From: Streptomyces cyaneogriseus subsp. noncyanogenus
GTDB lineage: Bacteria > Actinomycetota > Actinomycetes > Streptomycetales > Streptomycetaceae
DNA length: 64,000 nucleotides
NCBI RefSeq assembly: GCF_000931445.1
Contig: NZ_CP010849.1
Location: forward strand, 3,348,001-3,412,000
Direction: 5' to 3'
Under the pieces are notes generated by a model, which saw only the letters and a list, made by a program, of their open reading frames with translations, ran no database searches and was not told where the DNA came from. Position 1 is the first letter of the stretch. Each line of letters starts with the position of its first letter. This document shows positions 53,647 to 62,120 of the stretch, piece after piece. The position numbers and the translations under genes were made by a program.

Positions 53647-54489
53647 ATGGCGAACAAGGCGAACGCCGAGATCGGCGTGATCGGCGGCTCCGGTTTCTAC
53701 TCGTTCCTCGAGGACGTGACCGAGGTGCGGGTGGACACTCCGTACGGGCCGCCCAGCGACTCCCTCTTCCTCGGCGAGGTCGCCGGCCGGCGGGTCGCCT
53801 TCCTTCCCCGGCACGGCCGCGGCCACCATCTGCCGCCGCACCGGATCAACTACCGGGCCAACCTGTGGGCCCTCAGGTCGGCCGGGGTGCGCCAGGTCCT
53901 CGGCCCCTGCGCGGTCGGCGGCCTGCGCCCCGAGTACGGGCCGGGCACGCTGCTGGTGCCCGACCAGTTCGTCGACCGTACGAAGTCACGGGTGGCGACC
54001 TACTTCGACGGGCTGCCGCTGCCCGACGGCACCGTGCCGAACGTGGTGCACGTGTCGCTGGCCGACCCCTACTGCCCGGCCGGGCGGGCCGCCGCGCTCA
54101 AGGCGGCGCGGGGCCGGGACTGGGAACCGGTGGACGGCGGCACGCTGGTCGTGGTCGAGGGGCCGCGGTTCTCCACCCGCGCCGAATCGCTCTGGCACCA
54201 GGCGCAGGGCTGGTCGGTGGTGGGCATGACCGGCCACCCCGAGGCGGCCCTCGCCCGTGAGCTGGAGCTCTGCTACACGTCCCTGACGCTCGTCACCGAC
54301 CTCGACGCGGGAGCCGAGAGCGGCGAGGGCGTCTCGCACGACGAGGTGCTGCGGGTGTTCGCCGCCAACGTCGACCGGCTGCGGGGTGTGCTGTTCGACG
54401 CGGTGGCCGCGCTGCCCGCGGCGGGGGAACGGGACTGCCCGTGCGCGACGGCGCTGGGCGGGATGGATCCGGGGATCGCGTTGCCGTAG
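53647..54489 (+). CDS. mtnP: S-methyl-5'-thioadenosine phosphorylase
   Basis: A 280-aa purine-phosphorylase-family enzyme that splits methylthioadenosine (from polyamine or SAM metabolism) into adenine and methylthioribose-1-phosphate. Motifs: IGVIGGSGFYSFLE, LPRHGRGHHLPPHRINYRAN, GPCAVGGLRPEYGPG and EGPRFSTRAES. The base-binding region reads GMTGHPEAALARE, where MTAPs usually show Asn-Phe before PEA, so a slightly different nucleoside preference is possible. TAGGGT at 53635-53640 ends 6 nt before the ATG: leaderless layout. Confidence 0.92.
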   Translation: MANKANAEIGVIGGSGFYSFLEDVTEVRVDTPYGPPSDSLFLGEVAGRRVAFLPRHGRGHHLPPHRINYRANLWALRSAGVRQVLGPCAVGGLRPEYGPGTLLVPDQFVDRTKSRVATYFDGLPLPDGTVPNVVHVSLADPYCPAGRAAALKAARGRDWEPVDGGTLVVVEGPRFSTRAESLWHQAQGWSVVGMTGHPEAALARELELCYTSLTLVTDLDAGAESGEGVSHDEVLRVFAANVDRLRGVLFDAVAALPAAGERDCPCATALGGMDPGIALP

Positions 54490-54562
54490 GGGTGCGCCGG
54501 TGCCGTAACGGGGCCGGGCAGGGCGGTGGCGGGGGATGGAACTTCCCGTTCGGGTGATGGAG

Positions 54563-54571
54563 TTGTCCACA
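54563..54571 (+). promoter_or_regulatory. Single DnaA-box-like sequence
   Basis: TTGTCCACA matches the Streptomyces DnaA-box consensus exactly and is part of the near-palindrome GTTGTCCACAAC. It stands alone, 31 bp upstream of the ATG at 54602. It may be a regulatory DnaA site or chance. Confidence 0.4.
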
Positions 54572-54601
54572 ACCGGCCGGTGATGCACGGGCCCCGGCGG
54601 G

Positions 54602-55285
54602 ATGTGGCGCGGGGCCTCATCGTGGGAAGCGCAACCCGGCCCCTCGACGCAGGTGGTGGTTCCCGTGCCCTACGCCCGCTCCTCCTCGCCCTCGCCCATG
54701 CCCCCGGTCGCCCCGCGCCCGTCCGTTCCTCCGCGCCCGCCGGGCACCGACGCCCCGCCCACCTGCGAAGTGCCGCGGTTCGCTCCCGTGCGGGTGCCCG
54801 GCGGGCGGTATCCGCTGCACCGGCTGGTACGGCACCGCAGGCGGGCCGTGGCCGCCGGCCTCGCCATGACGGCGGCGGCCCTCGTGGCGGTCGGAGCGCG
54901 GGAGACCGACCGCTCCCGCGGGCATCCACCGGAGCGGACGTCCCGCCCCGCCCACGCGCAGTCGGCCACGGGTGCCGCGCGGGAGCGTTCCGCGCGTCCG
55001 CCCCGTGCCGTCGCGACGGTGGCGGCGCCGGTGCGGATCGCGGACGCGGCGACGGTCCGGCTGCTGCGGCCGGGCGACCGGGTCGACGTGATCGCCGCCG
55101 AGGAGACCGCGGCCGGTGACGAGGCGCGCGTCGTCGCACGCGGGGCGCGGGTGGCGAAGGTCCCGGAGGCGGCCGGCGGCCCGGAGGGGAGCGGCGCGCT
55201 GGTCGTGCTGGCGGTGCCCCGCGCCACCGCCGCGCGCCTCGCCGGGGCCGGCGCCACGGCACGGCTGGCGGTGACCCTCTGGTGA
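54602..55285 (+). CDS. SAF-domain (RcpC/CpaB-like) membrane protein
   Basis: A protein of up to 227 aa with a Pro/Ser-rich N-terminus, one membrane helix near residues 82-98 (AVAAGLAMTAAALVAVGA) and a C-terminal SAF/CpaB-like domain (VRIADAATVRLLRPGDRVDVIAAEE and following). Such proteins belong to Flp-pilus-type secretion or assembly loci, but no other pilus gene is nearby. The start is uncertain: ATG 54602 is the first option, GTG near 54650 or ATG 54698 are alternatives and none has a clear ribosome site. Confidence 0.75.
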   Translation: MWRGASSWEAQPGPSTQVVVPVPYARSSSPSPMPPVAPRPSVPPRPPGTDAPPTCEVPRFAPVRVPGGRYPLHRLVRHRRRAVAAGLAMTAAALVAVGARETDRSRGHPPERTSRPAHAQSATGAARERSARPPRAVATVAAPVRIADAATVRLLRPGDRVDVIAAEETAAGDEARVVARGARVAKVPEAAGGPEGSGALVVLAVPRATAARLAGAGATARLAVTLW

Positions 55286-55474
55286 GACCGGTGAGACTGG
55301 TGAGGGCGCTGGCCCTGGTGCGGCCGGGATTGAACCGCCTCGCGGCCTTTCTCCGCCGCCAACCGCTGTCAAGTCCCACGATCGAGGGAACGGATTGGAC
55401 AGGGCGGCCCAACGCTCACGTAGGTTGCGGAGCGTTTGGTTCCACACCCTGTGCGTACGAGGAGATTCCCCGAG

Positions 55475-55951
55475 GTGAGCGAGAACAAGGAGCCGAGCGT
55501 CTGGCAGGGCTTCAAGGCCTTCCTGATGCGCGGGAACGTCGTCGACCTGGCGGTGGCGGTGGTCATCGGTGCCGCCTTCACCAACATCGTGAACTCCGTG
55601 GTGAAGGGGATCATCAACCCCCTGGTCGGCGCGTTCGGCACCAAGAACCTGGACAGCTACAGCTCCTGTCTCAAGGGCCCGTGCACCGGCACGGGCGACA
55701 GCGCCACGGGGGTCCGGATCCTGTGGGGCTCGGTCCTCGGCGCCACCCTCACCTTCCTGATCACCGCGGCCGTCGTCTACTTCCTGATGGTGCTGCCCAT
55801 GTCCAAGTACCTGGCCCGGCAGGAGGCCCGCCGGAAGGCCAAGGAGGGCGCGGCGGAGGTCATGGAGGTGACCGAGCTGGAGGTGCTCAAGGAGATCCGC
55901 GACGCGCTGGTCGCGCAGCGGGCCGCGGGCCAGGACCGGCCGGAGCGGTAG
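55475..55951 (+). CDS. mscL: Large-conductance mechanosensitive channel
   Basis: A 158-aa MscL that opens under membrane tension to release solutes in osmotic downshock. N-terminal amphipathic helix and first membrane helix: [26 protein letters not shown], with the pore-lining Gly/Ala pattern. The second helix ends [20 protein letters not shown], followed by the charged C-terminal bundle. The periplasmic loop carries an extra Cys pair ([10 protein letters not shown]) not seen in well-known MscL. GTG at 55475 has GAGGAG upstream. An inverted repeat AACGCTC/GAGCGTT (55411-55436) lies in the promoter region. Confidence 0.94.
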   Translation: MSENKEPSVWQGFKAFLMRGNVVDLAVAVVIGAAFTNIVNSVVKGIINPLVGAFGTKNLDSYSSCLKGPCTGTGDSATGVRILWGSVLGATLTFLITAAVVYFLMVLPMSKYLARQEARRKAKEGAAEVMEVTELEVLKEIRDALVAQRAAGQDRPER

Positions 55952-56020
55952 CGCTCTCGGCCGGGGGACGGGCGGCGGAAAGAGCGGGGCCCGGCACGGC
56001 GGCCGACGGCCTCCCCGGGC

Positions 56021-56197
56021 TCACAGGTGGTGCGGCGGCTTCTCGTCGAGGAAGCGCTTCAGGTCGGCCGCGCTGTTCCCCTCGGTCCGCTCCCCCCACC
56101 CGCGGTCGGTGTCGTCCGAGGACTGCTGGTCCAGCGGATCGTCGAAGACCAGCGCGGGCTTCGGGGTACGCGGCTCGGGCTCGGGGGCGGTGCTCAT
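56021..56197 (-). CDS. Small acidic protein, 58 aa
   Basis: A 58-aa coding frame, MSTAPEPEPRTPKPALVFDD at the start, DLKRFLDEKPPHHL at the end. TACCCT (complement of 56204-56209) ends 6 nt before the ATG, with GAGG also close. Codon use is typical of the neighbours. It is proline/acid-rich and largely unstructured in appearance. It lies convergent with mscL and divergent from the P1 peptidase. I recognise no family; a conserved small Streptomyces protein is likely. Confidence 0.72.
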   Translation of the reverse strand: MSTAPEPEPRTPKPALVFDDPLDQQSSDDTDRGWGERTEGNSAADLKRFLDEKPPHHL

Positions 56198-56329
56198 GCC
56201 TCAAGGGTACGGCCCCCGGGCGCCCTCCCCCCGGCGGTCGCCGGAGGCCCGCGAGGGGTGGGAGCAGGGGCGGGCGGGGGGACCTCCGCGGGCCGCCTTC
56301 CGGGTGCCGGCGGTGGGCACACTGACGGC

Positions 56330-57364
56330 ATGACAGCAGACGCATTGACCGATGTGGCCGGGGTGCGGGTGGGCCACGCGACGCGTACCGGCGACGGGTG
56401 GCTGACGGGCACGACGGTGGTGCTCGCACCCCCGGGCGGGGCGGTCGCCGCCGTGGACGTGCGCGGCGGCGGGCCCGGCACCAAGGAGACCGACGCCCTG
56501 GACCCGCGCAACGTCGTGCGGACGGTGGACGCCGTGGTGCTGACCGGCGGCAGCGCCTACGGGCTCGACGCGGCGACCGGGGTGATGGCCTGGCTGGAGG
56601 AGCGGGGGCGCGGGGTGCGCGTCGGGCCGGACCCGGCGCACGTGGTCCCGGTGGTGCCCGCGGCCTGCGTCTTCGACCTGGGACGCGGTGGTGACTTCAA
56701 GGCCAGGCCCGATGCGGCGACCGGGCGCGCCGCGGTGGAGGCGGCCGCGGCGAGCGCCCCGGGCGCGCCGGTGGCGCAGGGCTGTGTGGGCGCGGGCACC
56801 GGTGCCGTGGTCGGGCTGCTGAAGGGCGGGGTCGGCACCGCGAGCACCGTGCTGGGGTCGGGCGTCACGGTGGCGGCGCTGGTGGTGGCCAACGCGGCGG
56901 GATCGGCGCTGGATCCGGAGACGGGGGTGCTGTACGGGGAGCTGTTCGAGGGCCGGTGGGTGCGCCCGCCGGAGGCGGGGGTCCGGGAGGCGGCGCGGCG
57001 GCGTCTGGCCGAGGTGGCGGAGCGGAACGCGCCGCCGCCGCTGAACACCACGCTCGCCGTGGTCGCCACCGACGCGGACCTGTCCAAGGCACAGGCGCAG
57101 AAGCTGGCCGGCACGGCCCACGACGGCATCGCGCGGGCCGTTCGGCCGGTGCATCTGCTCAACGACGGGGACACGGTGTTCGCCCTGGCGACCGGCGAGC
57201 GCCCGCTGGACCCGGGTCAGCCGCTCGCGCTGAACGAGATCCTCGCGGCGGGCGCGGACATGGTGACGCGGGCGATCGTACGGGCGGTGCGGGCCGCGGA
57301 GGCGGCGGACGGCCCCGGCGGGACCTGGCCGTCGTACCGGGAGCTGTACGGCACGGGCGGGTGA
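56330..57364 (+). CDS. P1 family peptidase (DmpA/S58-like Ntn-hydrolase)
   Basis: A 344-aa member of the DmpA/BapA (S58) family of self-processing aminopeptidases and amidases. N-terminus LTDVAGVRVGHATR and the glycine blocks VVLTGGSAYGLDAATGVMAWLEERG and GAGTGAVVGLLKGG are family marks. The processing/catalytic region is PPPLNTTLAVVATDADL; the family uses Ser or Thr after Asn here (NTT). Substrates in the family include beta-peptides and D-amino-acid amides. It stands alone; a leaderless or weak-site start is likely. Confidence 0.9.
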   Translation: MTADALTDVAGVRVGHATRTGDGWLTGTTVVLAPPGGAVAAVDVRGGGPGTKETDALDPRNVVRTVDAVVLTGGSAYGLDAATGVMAWLEERGRGVRVGPDPAHVVPVVPAACVFDLGRGGDFKARPDAATGRAAVEAAAASAPGAPVAQGCVGAGTGAVVGLLKGGVGTASTVLGSGVTVAALVVANAAGSALDPETGVLYGELFEGRWVRPPEAGVREAARRRLAEVAERNAPPPLNTTLAVVATDADLSKAQAQKLAGTAHDGIARAVRPVHLLNDGDTVFALATGERPLDPGQPLALNEILAAGADMVTRAIVRAVRAAEAADGPGGTWPSYRELYGTGG

Positions 57365-57409
57365 CCGGGCGGTAAGTGCCCTGGCCGGGCGGCCGATTGT
57401 CCCGGTTCT

Positions 57410-57419
57410 GTCACGTGAC
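57410..57419. promoter_or_regulatory. Palindrome upstream of the L,D-transpeptidase gene
   Basis: GTCACGTGAC is a perfect 10-bp palindrome about 96 bp before the GTG at 57515, in the expected promoter region. Candidate regulator site; binder unknown. Confidence 0.35.
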
Positions 57420-57514
57420 GGCGGCCGGGGCGGCCGGCGGGAACCGCGGCGTCCACCGGTCCCTCTTCTCCCACACACGAAGCGGAACACTCGTACGCGA
57501 ACAGGGAGAAGCCC

Positions 57515-58741
57515 GTGAAAACGCCGGACACCGCGGCGCGGCGCGCACTGGGGGCCTGTGCCGCCCTGATGGTCGGCGCCCTCACCCTCACCGGCTGCGG
57601 CGGCGACGCCCAGGCCGAGAACAACCACAAGGACGGCAAGAACGGCAAGGGCTCCGCCGGGGCCTCCGCCGCGAAGATCGCCATCTCGGCGAAGGACGGG
57701 GCGACCGGCGCGTCGATCAACACCACCGGTGTGCGGGTCAGCGACGGCAGGCTGACCGAGGTGAGGATGACGGTGGCGGGGACGGGGGCCGCCGTACCGG
57801 GGGTGCTGGCCGCGGACGGCCGTAGCTGGAAGCCGAAGGAACAGCTCGAGCGCGGGACGAAGTACGAGATAGCCGCGGTCGCGAAGGACGCGGACGGGCG
57901 GACCGCCGCGGCCGGCTCGGTCTTCACCACGGTCGCGCCGGAGGACAGCTTCATCGGGACCTACACGCCGGACGGCGGCACGACGGTCGGCGTGGGGATG
58001 CCGGTGTCGTTCACGTTCGACAAGGCGATCAGCGACCGGAAGGCGGTCCAGTCGCACATCACGGTCACCTCCAGCACCGGGCAGAAGGTGGTCGGGCACT
58101 GGTTCGGGCCGCAGCGGCTGGACTTCCGGCCGCAGGAGTACTGGAAGGCCGGCTCCAAGGTCACGATGAAGATCGACCTGGACGGCGTCGAGGGCGCCAA
58201 CGGCGTGTTCGGGGTGCAGCGGAAGACGGTCACCTTCACCGTCGGCCGCTCGCAGGTCTCCACCGTCGACGCCGCGACGCAGACCATGACGGTGGTGCGG
58301 GACGGCAGGACGGTCCGGACGATCCCGATCTCGGCGGGCAGCGCGCAGAACCCCACCTACAACGGGCAGATGGTGATCTCCGAGAAGTCCCTGGAGACGC
58401 ACATGGACGGCTCGACGGTGGGCTTCGGCGGGGAGTACGACATCCCGGACGTGCCGCACGCGATGCGTCTGACCCGGTCCGGCACCTTCATCCACGGCAA
58501 CTACTGGTACAGCCCCGGCAATCCGCCCTTCGGCCGCCAGGGCACCAGTCACGGCTGCGTCGGACTGCGCGACGTACAGGGGGCACAGGGGGACACTCCG
58601 GGCAAGTGGTTCTACGACAACTCACTCCTGGGGGACGTGGTGATCGTCAAGAACTCCCCCGACAAGACGGTCGCGCCGGACAACGGGCTCAACGGCTGGA
58701 ACATGGCGTGGGGCGAGTGGATCGCCGGAAGTGCCGTGTGA
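57515..58741 (+). CDS. L,D-transpeptidase lipoprotein (YkuD)
   Basis: A 408-aa lipoprotein. The lipobox LTGC places lipidated Cys at residue 28. Two Ig-like domains (about 55-150 and 150-255) precede the YkuD domain, whose motif HGNYWYSPGN ... SHGCVGLR gives H346 and nucleophile C348. It forms 3-3 peptidoglycan cross-links outside the membrane and is insensitive to most penicillins. GTG has AGGGAGAAG at good spacing. The layout matches mycobacterial LdtMt2-type enzymes. Confidence 0.95.
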   Translation: MKTPDTAARRALGACAALMVGALTLTGCGGDAQAENNHKDGKNGKGSAGASAAKIAISAKDGATGASINTTGVRVSDGRLTEVRMTVAGTGAAVPGVLAADGRSWKPKEQLERGTKYEIAAVAKDADGRTAAAGSVFTTVAPEDSFIGTYTPDGGTTVGVGMPVSFTFDKAISDRKAVQSHITVTSSTGQKVVGHWFGPQRLDFRPQEYWKAGSKVTMKIDLDGVEGANGVFGVQRKTVTFTVGRSQVSTVDAATQTMTVVRDGRTVRTIPISAGSAQNPTYNGQMVISEKSLETHMDGSTVGFGGEYDIPDVPHAMRLTRSGTFIHGNYWYSPGNPPFGRQGTSHGCVGLRDVQGAQGDTPGKWFYDNSLLGDVVIVKNSPDKTVAPDNGLNGWNMAWGEWIAGSAV

Positions 58742-58764
58742 CTAGGGGTTTCTGACTGATCGCG

Positions 58765-58793
58765 GGGCCGCGCGGAAACATTTCGCGCGGCCC
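58765..58793 (+). terminator. Hairpin terminator after the L,D-transpeptidase
   Basis: GGGCCGCGCG (58765-58774) and CGCGCGGCCC (58784-58793) form a 10-bp perfect stem, extended by G-U and A-U pairs across an AT-containing loop. It lies 24 bp after the stop. Confidence 0.75.
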
Positions 58794-58899
58794 GCGCGTT
58801 GTGACGTGCGTACGTTTTCTCGGTTCCCGGACACGATGTCCTACCGAGGGGCTACGGTATGCACCCACAAGGTGACATGCAGCAACGCCGGGAGAGACC

Positions 58900-59646
58900 T
58901 TGAGCGTTCCGTACGAGACCGCAGCGTACGAACCATCCGAGTCGCCCGAGTCTCCGGAGGAGCATCTCGCGCGGCTTCTGGGCCGTGCCCTGAACTCGTT
59001 CGAACTGCCCGACGAGACGATACGGCGACTGGACTGCGCGCTGGCGTACGACGGCTCGCTGCACTCCGCGCACCACAGCGCGGGGCTGCACCGGGAGACG
59101 TACCGGCACACATGGCTGCTCGCCGACGGCTCGGCGCTCACGCTCTGGGAGCTCGTCCACAACACCGCCCAGGGCAGTGAGCCGCAGGCCGAGGTGTACG
59201 TCGACGAGGAGGAGCTGCGGGAGGCCACCGCCCGGCTGCCGCTGCCGCCGGAGACACCGGACTTCGAGCTGCCGGTGCTGGTGCAGTTGTCGCCGGTCCC
59301 CGCCCCGCGGCACGTCTACACGCCCGACGACTCGGCGGACCACGCGCGCCGGCTGCTGCGCCGCGCGGAGAACCCCGACCGGCCGGGCGCGGAGACGGCC
59401 GCCCTGCTCGCGCAGGCGTCCGCGCACCAGATCACCCAGGCGTTCGGCCGCCCCGGCCGGACGGGCCGGCCCGGGCTGTCCTTCTCCCTGTACGAGCACG
59501 CGTTCCTGCTGCGCGACGGCCGGGAGATCTCCCTCTGGGAGGTCGAGCACACGGCGACGCCCGACGGACGCCACATGTGCGAGGTGTACGTCAGCGAGGA
59601 GGCGGCCCGCGAGGCGATGGAGCGGCGGGCGGCACAGCCGTCCTGA
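58900..59646 (+). CDS. DUF6227 family protein
   Basis: A 248-aa cytoplasmic protein matching, from memory, the actinomycete family DUF6227. It is rich in Glu/Leu/Arg and seems to contain two related halves: HTWLLADGSALTLWELVH with a following VYVDEEELREA, and HAFLLRDGREISLWEVEH with VYVSEEAAREA, an internal duplication. The TTG start at 58900 has GGGAGAGA just upstream; TACGGT and a short leader precede it. No function is known. Confidence 0.85.
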   Translation: MSVPYETAAYEPSESPESPEEHLARLLGRALNSFELPDETIRRLDCALAYDGSLHSAHHSAGLHRETYRHTWLLADGSALTLWELVHNTAQGSEPQAEVYVDEEELREATARLPLPPETPDFELPVLVQLSPVPAPRHVYTPDDSADHARRLLRRAENPDRPGAETAALLAQASAHQITQAFGRPGRTGRPGLSFSLYEHAFLLRDGREISLWEVEHTATPDGRHMCEVYVSEEAAREAMERRAAQPS

Positions 59647-59776
59647 CCCGGCCGCCGAGTCCCCGCCAGGTCCCCGCCGGGCCACCGCGGTGGCCGCCGG
59701 GCCGGTGCGGTCGCCGGGATCGCCGCGACGGGTGCGGTCGCCGTGCGGTGGGGGTGCGGTTTCGGTGGCGGTGCGG

Positions 59777-59814
59777 CCGCCGCCGCGCGCTCGGGTTCCG
59801 GCGCGCGGCGGCGG
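59777..59814. terminator. Bidirectional terminator between DUF6227 and fruA
   Basis: CCGCCGCCGCGCGC (59777-59790) and its exact complement (59801-59814) make a 14-bp stem with a 10-nt loop. It lies in the 211-bp convergent gap, which also has short tandem CCTCGTTCG-like repeats at about 59820-59850. Confidence 0.7.
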
Positions 59815-59857
59815 ACCGCTCGTCCCTCGTTCGCCCCTCGTTCGTCCCTTGCGTTCC

Positions 59858-61990
59858 TTATGCCGCCACGGGCTGCTGGGCCTTCCCCGGGCCGGCCGTC
59901 GCGTCCGCGTCCTCGCCGGTGCCCGGGTCCGGGTGCCCCGCTCCGGACGCCGGCTTGCGCAGGCCCTTGAGGAGGACGACCCCGGCCGCGGTGACGCAGA
60001 CGCCCGCGGCGATGGCGACCAGGTACAGCAGCGGGTTGCCGATCAGCGGGACCACGAAGATGCCGCCGTGCGGGGCGCGCAGGGTGGCGCCGAAGGCCAT
60101 CGACAGGGCGCCGGTGAGCGCGCCGCCCGCCATGGACGCCGGGATGACCCGCAGCGGGTCGGCCGCGGCGAACGGGATCGCGCCCTCGGAGATGAACGAG
60201 GCGCCGAGCACCCAGGCGGCCTTGCCGTTCTCCCGCTCGGCGGCGTTGAACAGCTTGCCGCGCACGGTCGTCGCCAGGGCCATCGCCAGCGGCGGGACCA
60301 TGCCGGCCGCCATCGCCGCGGCCATGATCTTCATGGCGGAGTCGCTGGGGTCGGCGACCGCGATGCCGGCGGTGGCGAAGGTGTAGGCGACCTTGTTGAC
60401 CGGGCCGCCGAGGTCGAAGCACATCATCAGGCCGAGCAGGGCGCCGAGCAGGACGGCGTTGGCGCCGGACAGGCCGCTGAGCCAGTCGGTCATCGCCTTC
60501 TGCGCGGAGGCGATGGGTTTGCCGATCACGACGTACATCAGGAAGCCGACGATCGCCGAGGAGATCAGCGGGATCACCACGACCGGCATGATGCCGCGCA
60601 GTGCCGCCGGGATGCGCACCCGCTGGATCGCCAGCACCACGCCGCCGGCGATCAGACCGGCGGCCAGGCCGCCGAGGAAGCCCGCGTTGACGGTGAGCGA
60701 GACGGAACCGCCGACGAAGCCGGGGACCAGGCCGGGGCGGTCGGCCATGCCGTAGGCGATGTAGCCGGCCAGCACGGGGACGAGGAAGCCGAACGCCACG
60801 CCGCCGATCTGGAACAGCAGCGCGGCCCAGCTGTCCGCCTGCGCCCAGGCGAAGTGCTCCGTCACGGACGGGGCCTTGTCGATGTCGTAGCCGCCGATCG
60901 CGAAGCCGAGGGCGATGAGCAGACCGCCGGCGGCGACGAACGGGACCATGTAACTGACGCCGCTCATCAGCCATGTGCGCAGCCGGGTGCCGTAGCCCTC
61001 GCCGGGTTCGCCGGTGCGCTCGACGGGCGTCGCGGCCGGGGTCACCGGGGCGGTCTCCCCGCGGGCGGCCTTGGCGCGGACCTCGGCGATCAGCTCACCG
61101 GGCCGGTTGACGGCGGCCTTCACACCGGTGTCGACGGTCGGCTTCCCGGCGAAGCGGTCCTTGTCGCGCACGGGGACGTCGTGGGCGAGGATCACGCCGT
61201 CCGCGGCCTCGACGAGGGCCGGGTCCAGCCGGGTGAAACCGGCCGAGCCCTGCGTCTCGACGACGACCTCGACGCCGGCCTCCCGGCCCGCGCTCTCCAG
61301 CGCCTCGGCGGCCATGTAGGTGTGGGCGATGCCGGTGGGGCAGGAGGTGACGGCGACGATACGGAACGGGCGTTCGCCGTCCCCGGCGGCGGCGCTCCCG
61401 GTGCCGGTGCCGACCGCGGCCGTGTCGTCGGTGGCCGTGTCGACCGCGGTCGTGGAGTCGGTGGCCGTGGCGGCGGTGGGAGAGGCCGCTCCCGCCGCCG
61501 CCACGGTGTCTTCGGTGCCCGCCCCGGCGGGCCGCCGGGCCGTTTCCGGCTCCTCCCCGCGGATCAGCGCCGCCGCGGTCTCCGCGTCCGCCACCGACCG
61601 CAGGGCGCCGGTGAACTCGGCGTTCATCAACTGCCGGGCGAGGGCGGAGAGGATGGTCAGATGGGCGTCGTCGGCGCCCGCCGGCGCGGCGATCAGGAAG
61701 ATCAGGTCGGCGGGGCCGTCCGCCGCGCCGAAGTCGATGCCGGCGGCGCTGCGCCCGAAGGCGAGGGTCGGCTCGGTGACGTGCGCGCTGCGGCAGTGCG
61801 GGATGCCGATGCCGCCGTCCAGGCCGGTGGGCATCTGCGCCTCGCGGGCGGCCACGTCGGAGAGGAAGCCCTCCAGGTCGGTCACCCGGCCCAGGGCCGC
61901 CATCCGCTCGGCGAGGGCGCGTGCCGCGGCTTCCTTGGTGTCGGCGGTCAGGTCGAGGTCGACCAGATCCGCGGTGATCATGTCGCTCAT
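59858..61990 (-). CDS. fruA: PTS fructose transporter, fused EIIA-EIIB-EIIC
   Basis: A 710-aa phosphotransferase permease that imports fructose as fructose-1-phosphate. Order: EIIA (1-150, phospho-His H65 in GGIGIPHC), an Ala/Thr/Asp-rich linker (about 150-205), EIIB (208-310, phospho-Cys C217 in VTSCPTGIAHTYMAAE) and EIIC with about eight helices (325-680, ending VGIGNPLL-like PLIGNPLLYL). The ATG has AAGGAGCC upstream. It follows fruK after a 127-bp G/C-skewed gap, as the last gene of fruR-fruK-fruA. Confidence 0.96.
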   Translation of the reverse strand: MSDMITADLVDLDLTADTKEAAARALAERMAALGRVTDLEGFLSDVAAREAQMPTGLDGGIGIPHCRSAHVTEPTLAFGRSAAGIDFGAADGPADLIFLIAAPAGADDAHLTILSALARQLMNAEFTGALRSVADAETAAALIRGEEPETARRPAGAGTEDTVAAAGAASPTAATATDSTTAVDTATDDTAAVGTGTGSAAAGDGERPFRIVAVTSCPTGIAHTYMAAEALESAGREAGVEVVVETQGSAGFTRLDPALVEAADGVILAHDVPVRDKDRFAGKPTVDTGVKAAVNRPGELIAEVRAKAARGETAPVTPAATPVERTGEPGEGYGTRLRTWLMSGVSYMVPFVAAGGLLIALGFAIGGYDIDKAPSVTEHFAWAQADSWAALLFQIGGVAFGFLVPVLAGYIAYGMADRPGLVPGFVGGSVSLTVNAGFLGGLAAGLIAGGVVLAIQRVRIPAALRGIMPVVVIPLISSAIVGFLMYVVIGKPIASAQKAMTDWLSGLSGANAVLLGALLGLMMCFDLGGPVNKVAYTFATAGIAVADPSDSAMKIMAAAMAAGMVPPLAMALATTVRGKLFNAAERENGKAAWVLGASFISEGAIPFAAADPLRVIPASMAGGALTGALSMAFGATLRAPHGGIFVVPLIGNPLLYLVAIAAGVCVTAAGVVLLKGLRKPASGAGHPDPGTGEDADATAGPGKAQQPVAA

Positions 61991-62026
61991 CGCGGGCTCC
62001 TTCGCTCGCGTATCGCCCGGGCCGTG

Positions 62027-62120
62027 GGGTGGGCGGTGAGGGGGACGGGGACGGGTGTGGGGGTGCGGGTGGGGGTGGGGACGGGGGCGGGAGCGGTGGT
62101 GGGGCGGTGGGGGGTGGTCA
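62027..62120. other. G-tract cluster between fruK and fruA
   Basis: The + strand of this intra-operon gap is almost pure G with G-run after G-run of 3-5 (GGGGGTGCGGGTGGGGGTGG in its middle), a strong G-quadruplex candidate. The mRNA of the fru operon (minus strand) is correspondingly C-rich. It may affect transcription through the gap. Confidence 0.6.

Noticed and set aside
54563..54571. Replication-origin signal (DnaA box)
   Set aside because: Only one box is seen; an origin would need a cluster of boxes with dnaA and dnaN nearby.
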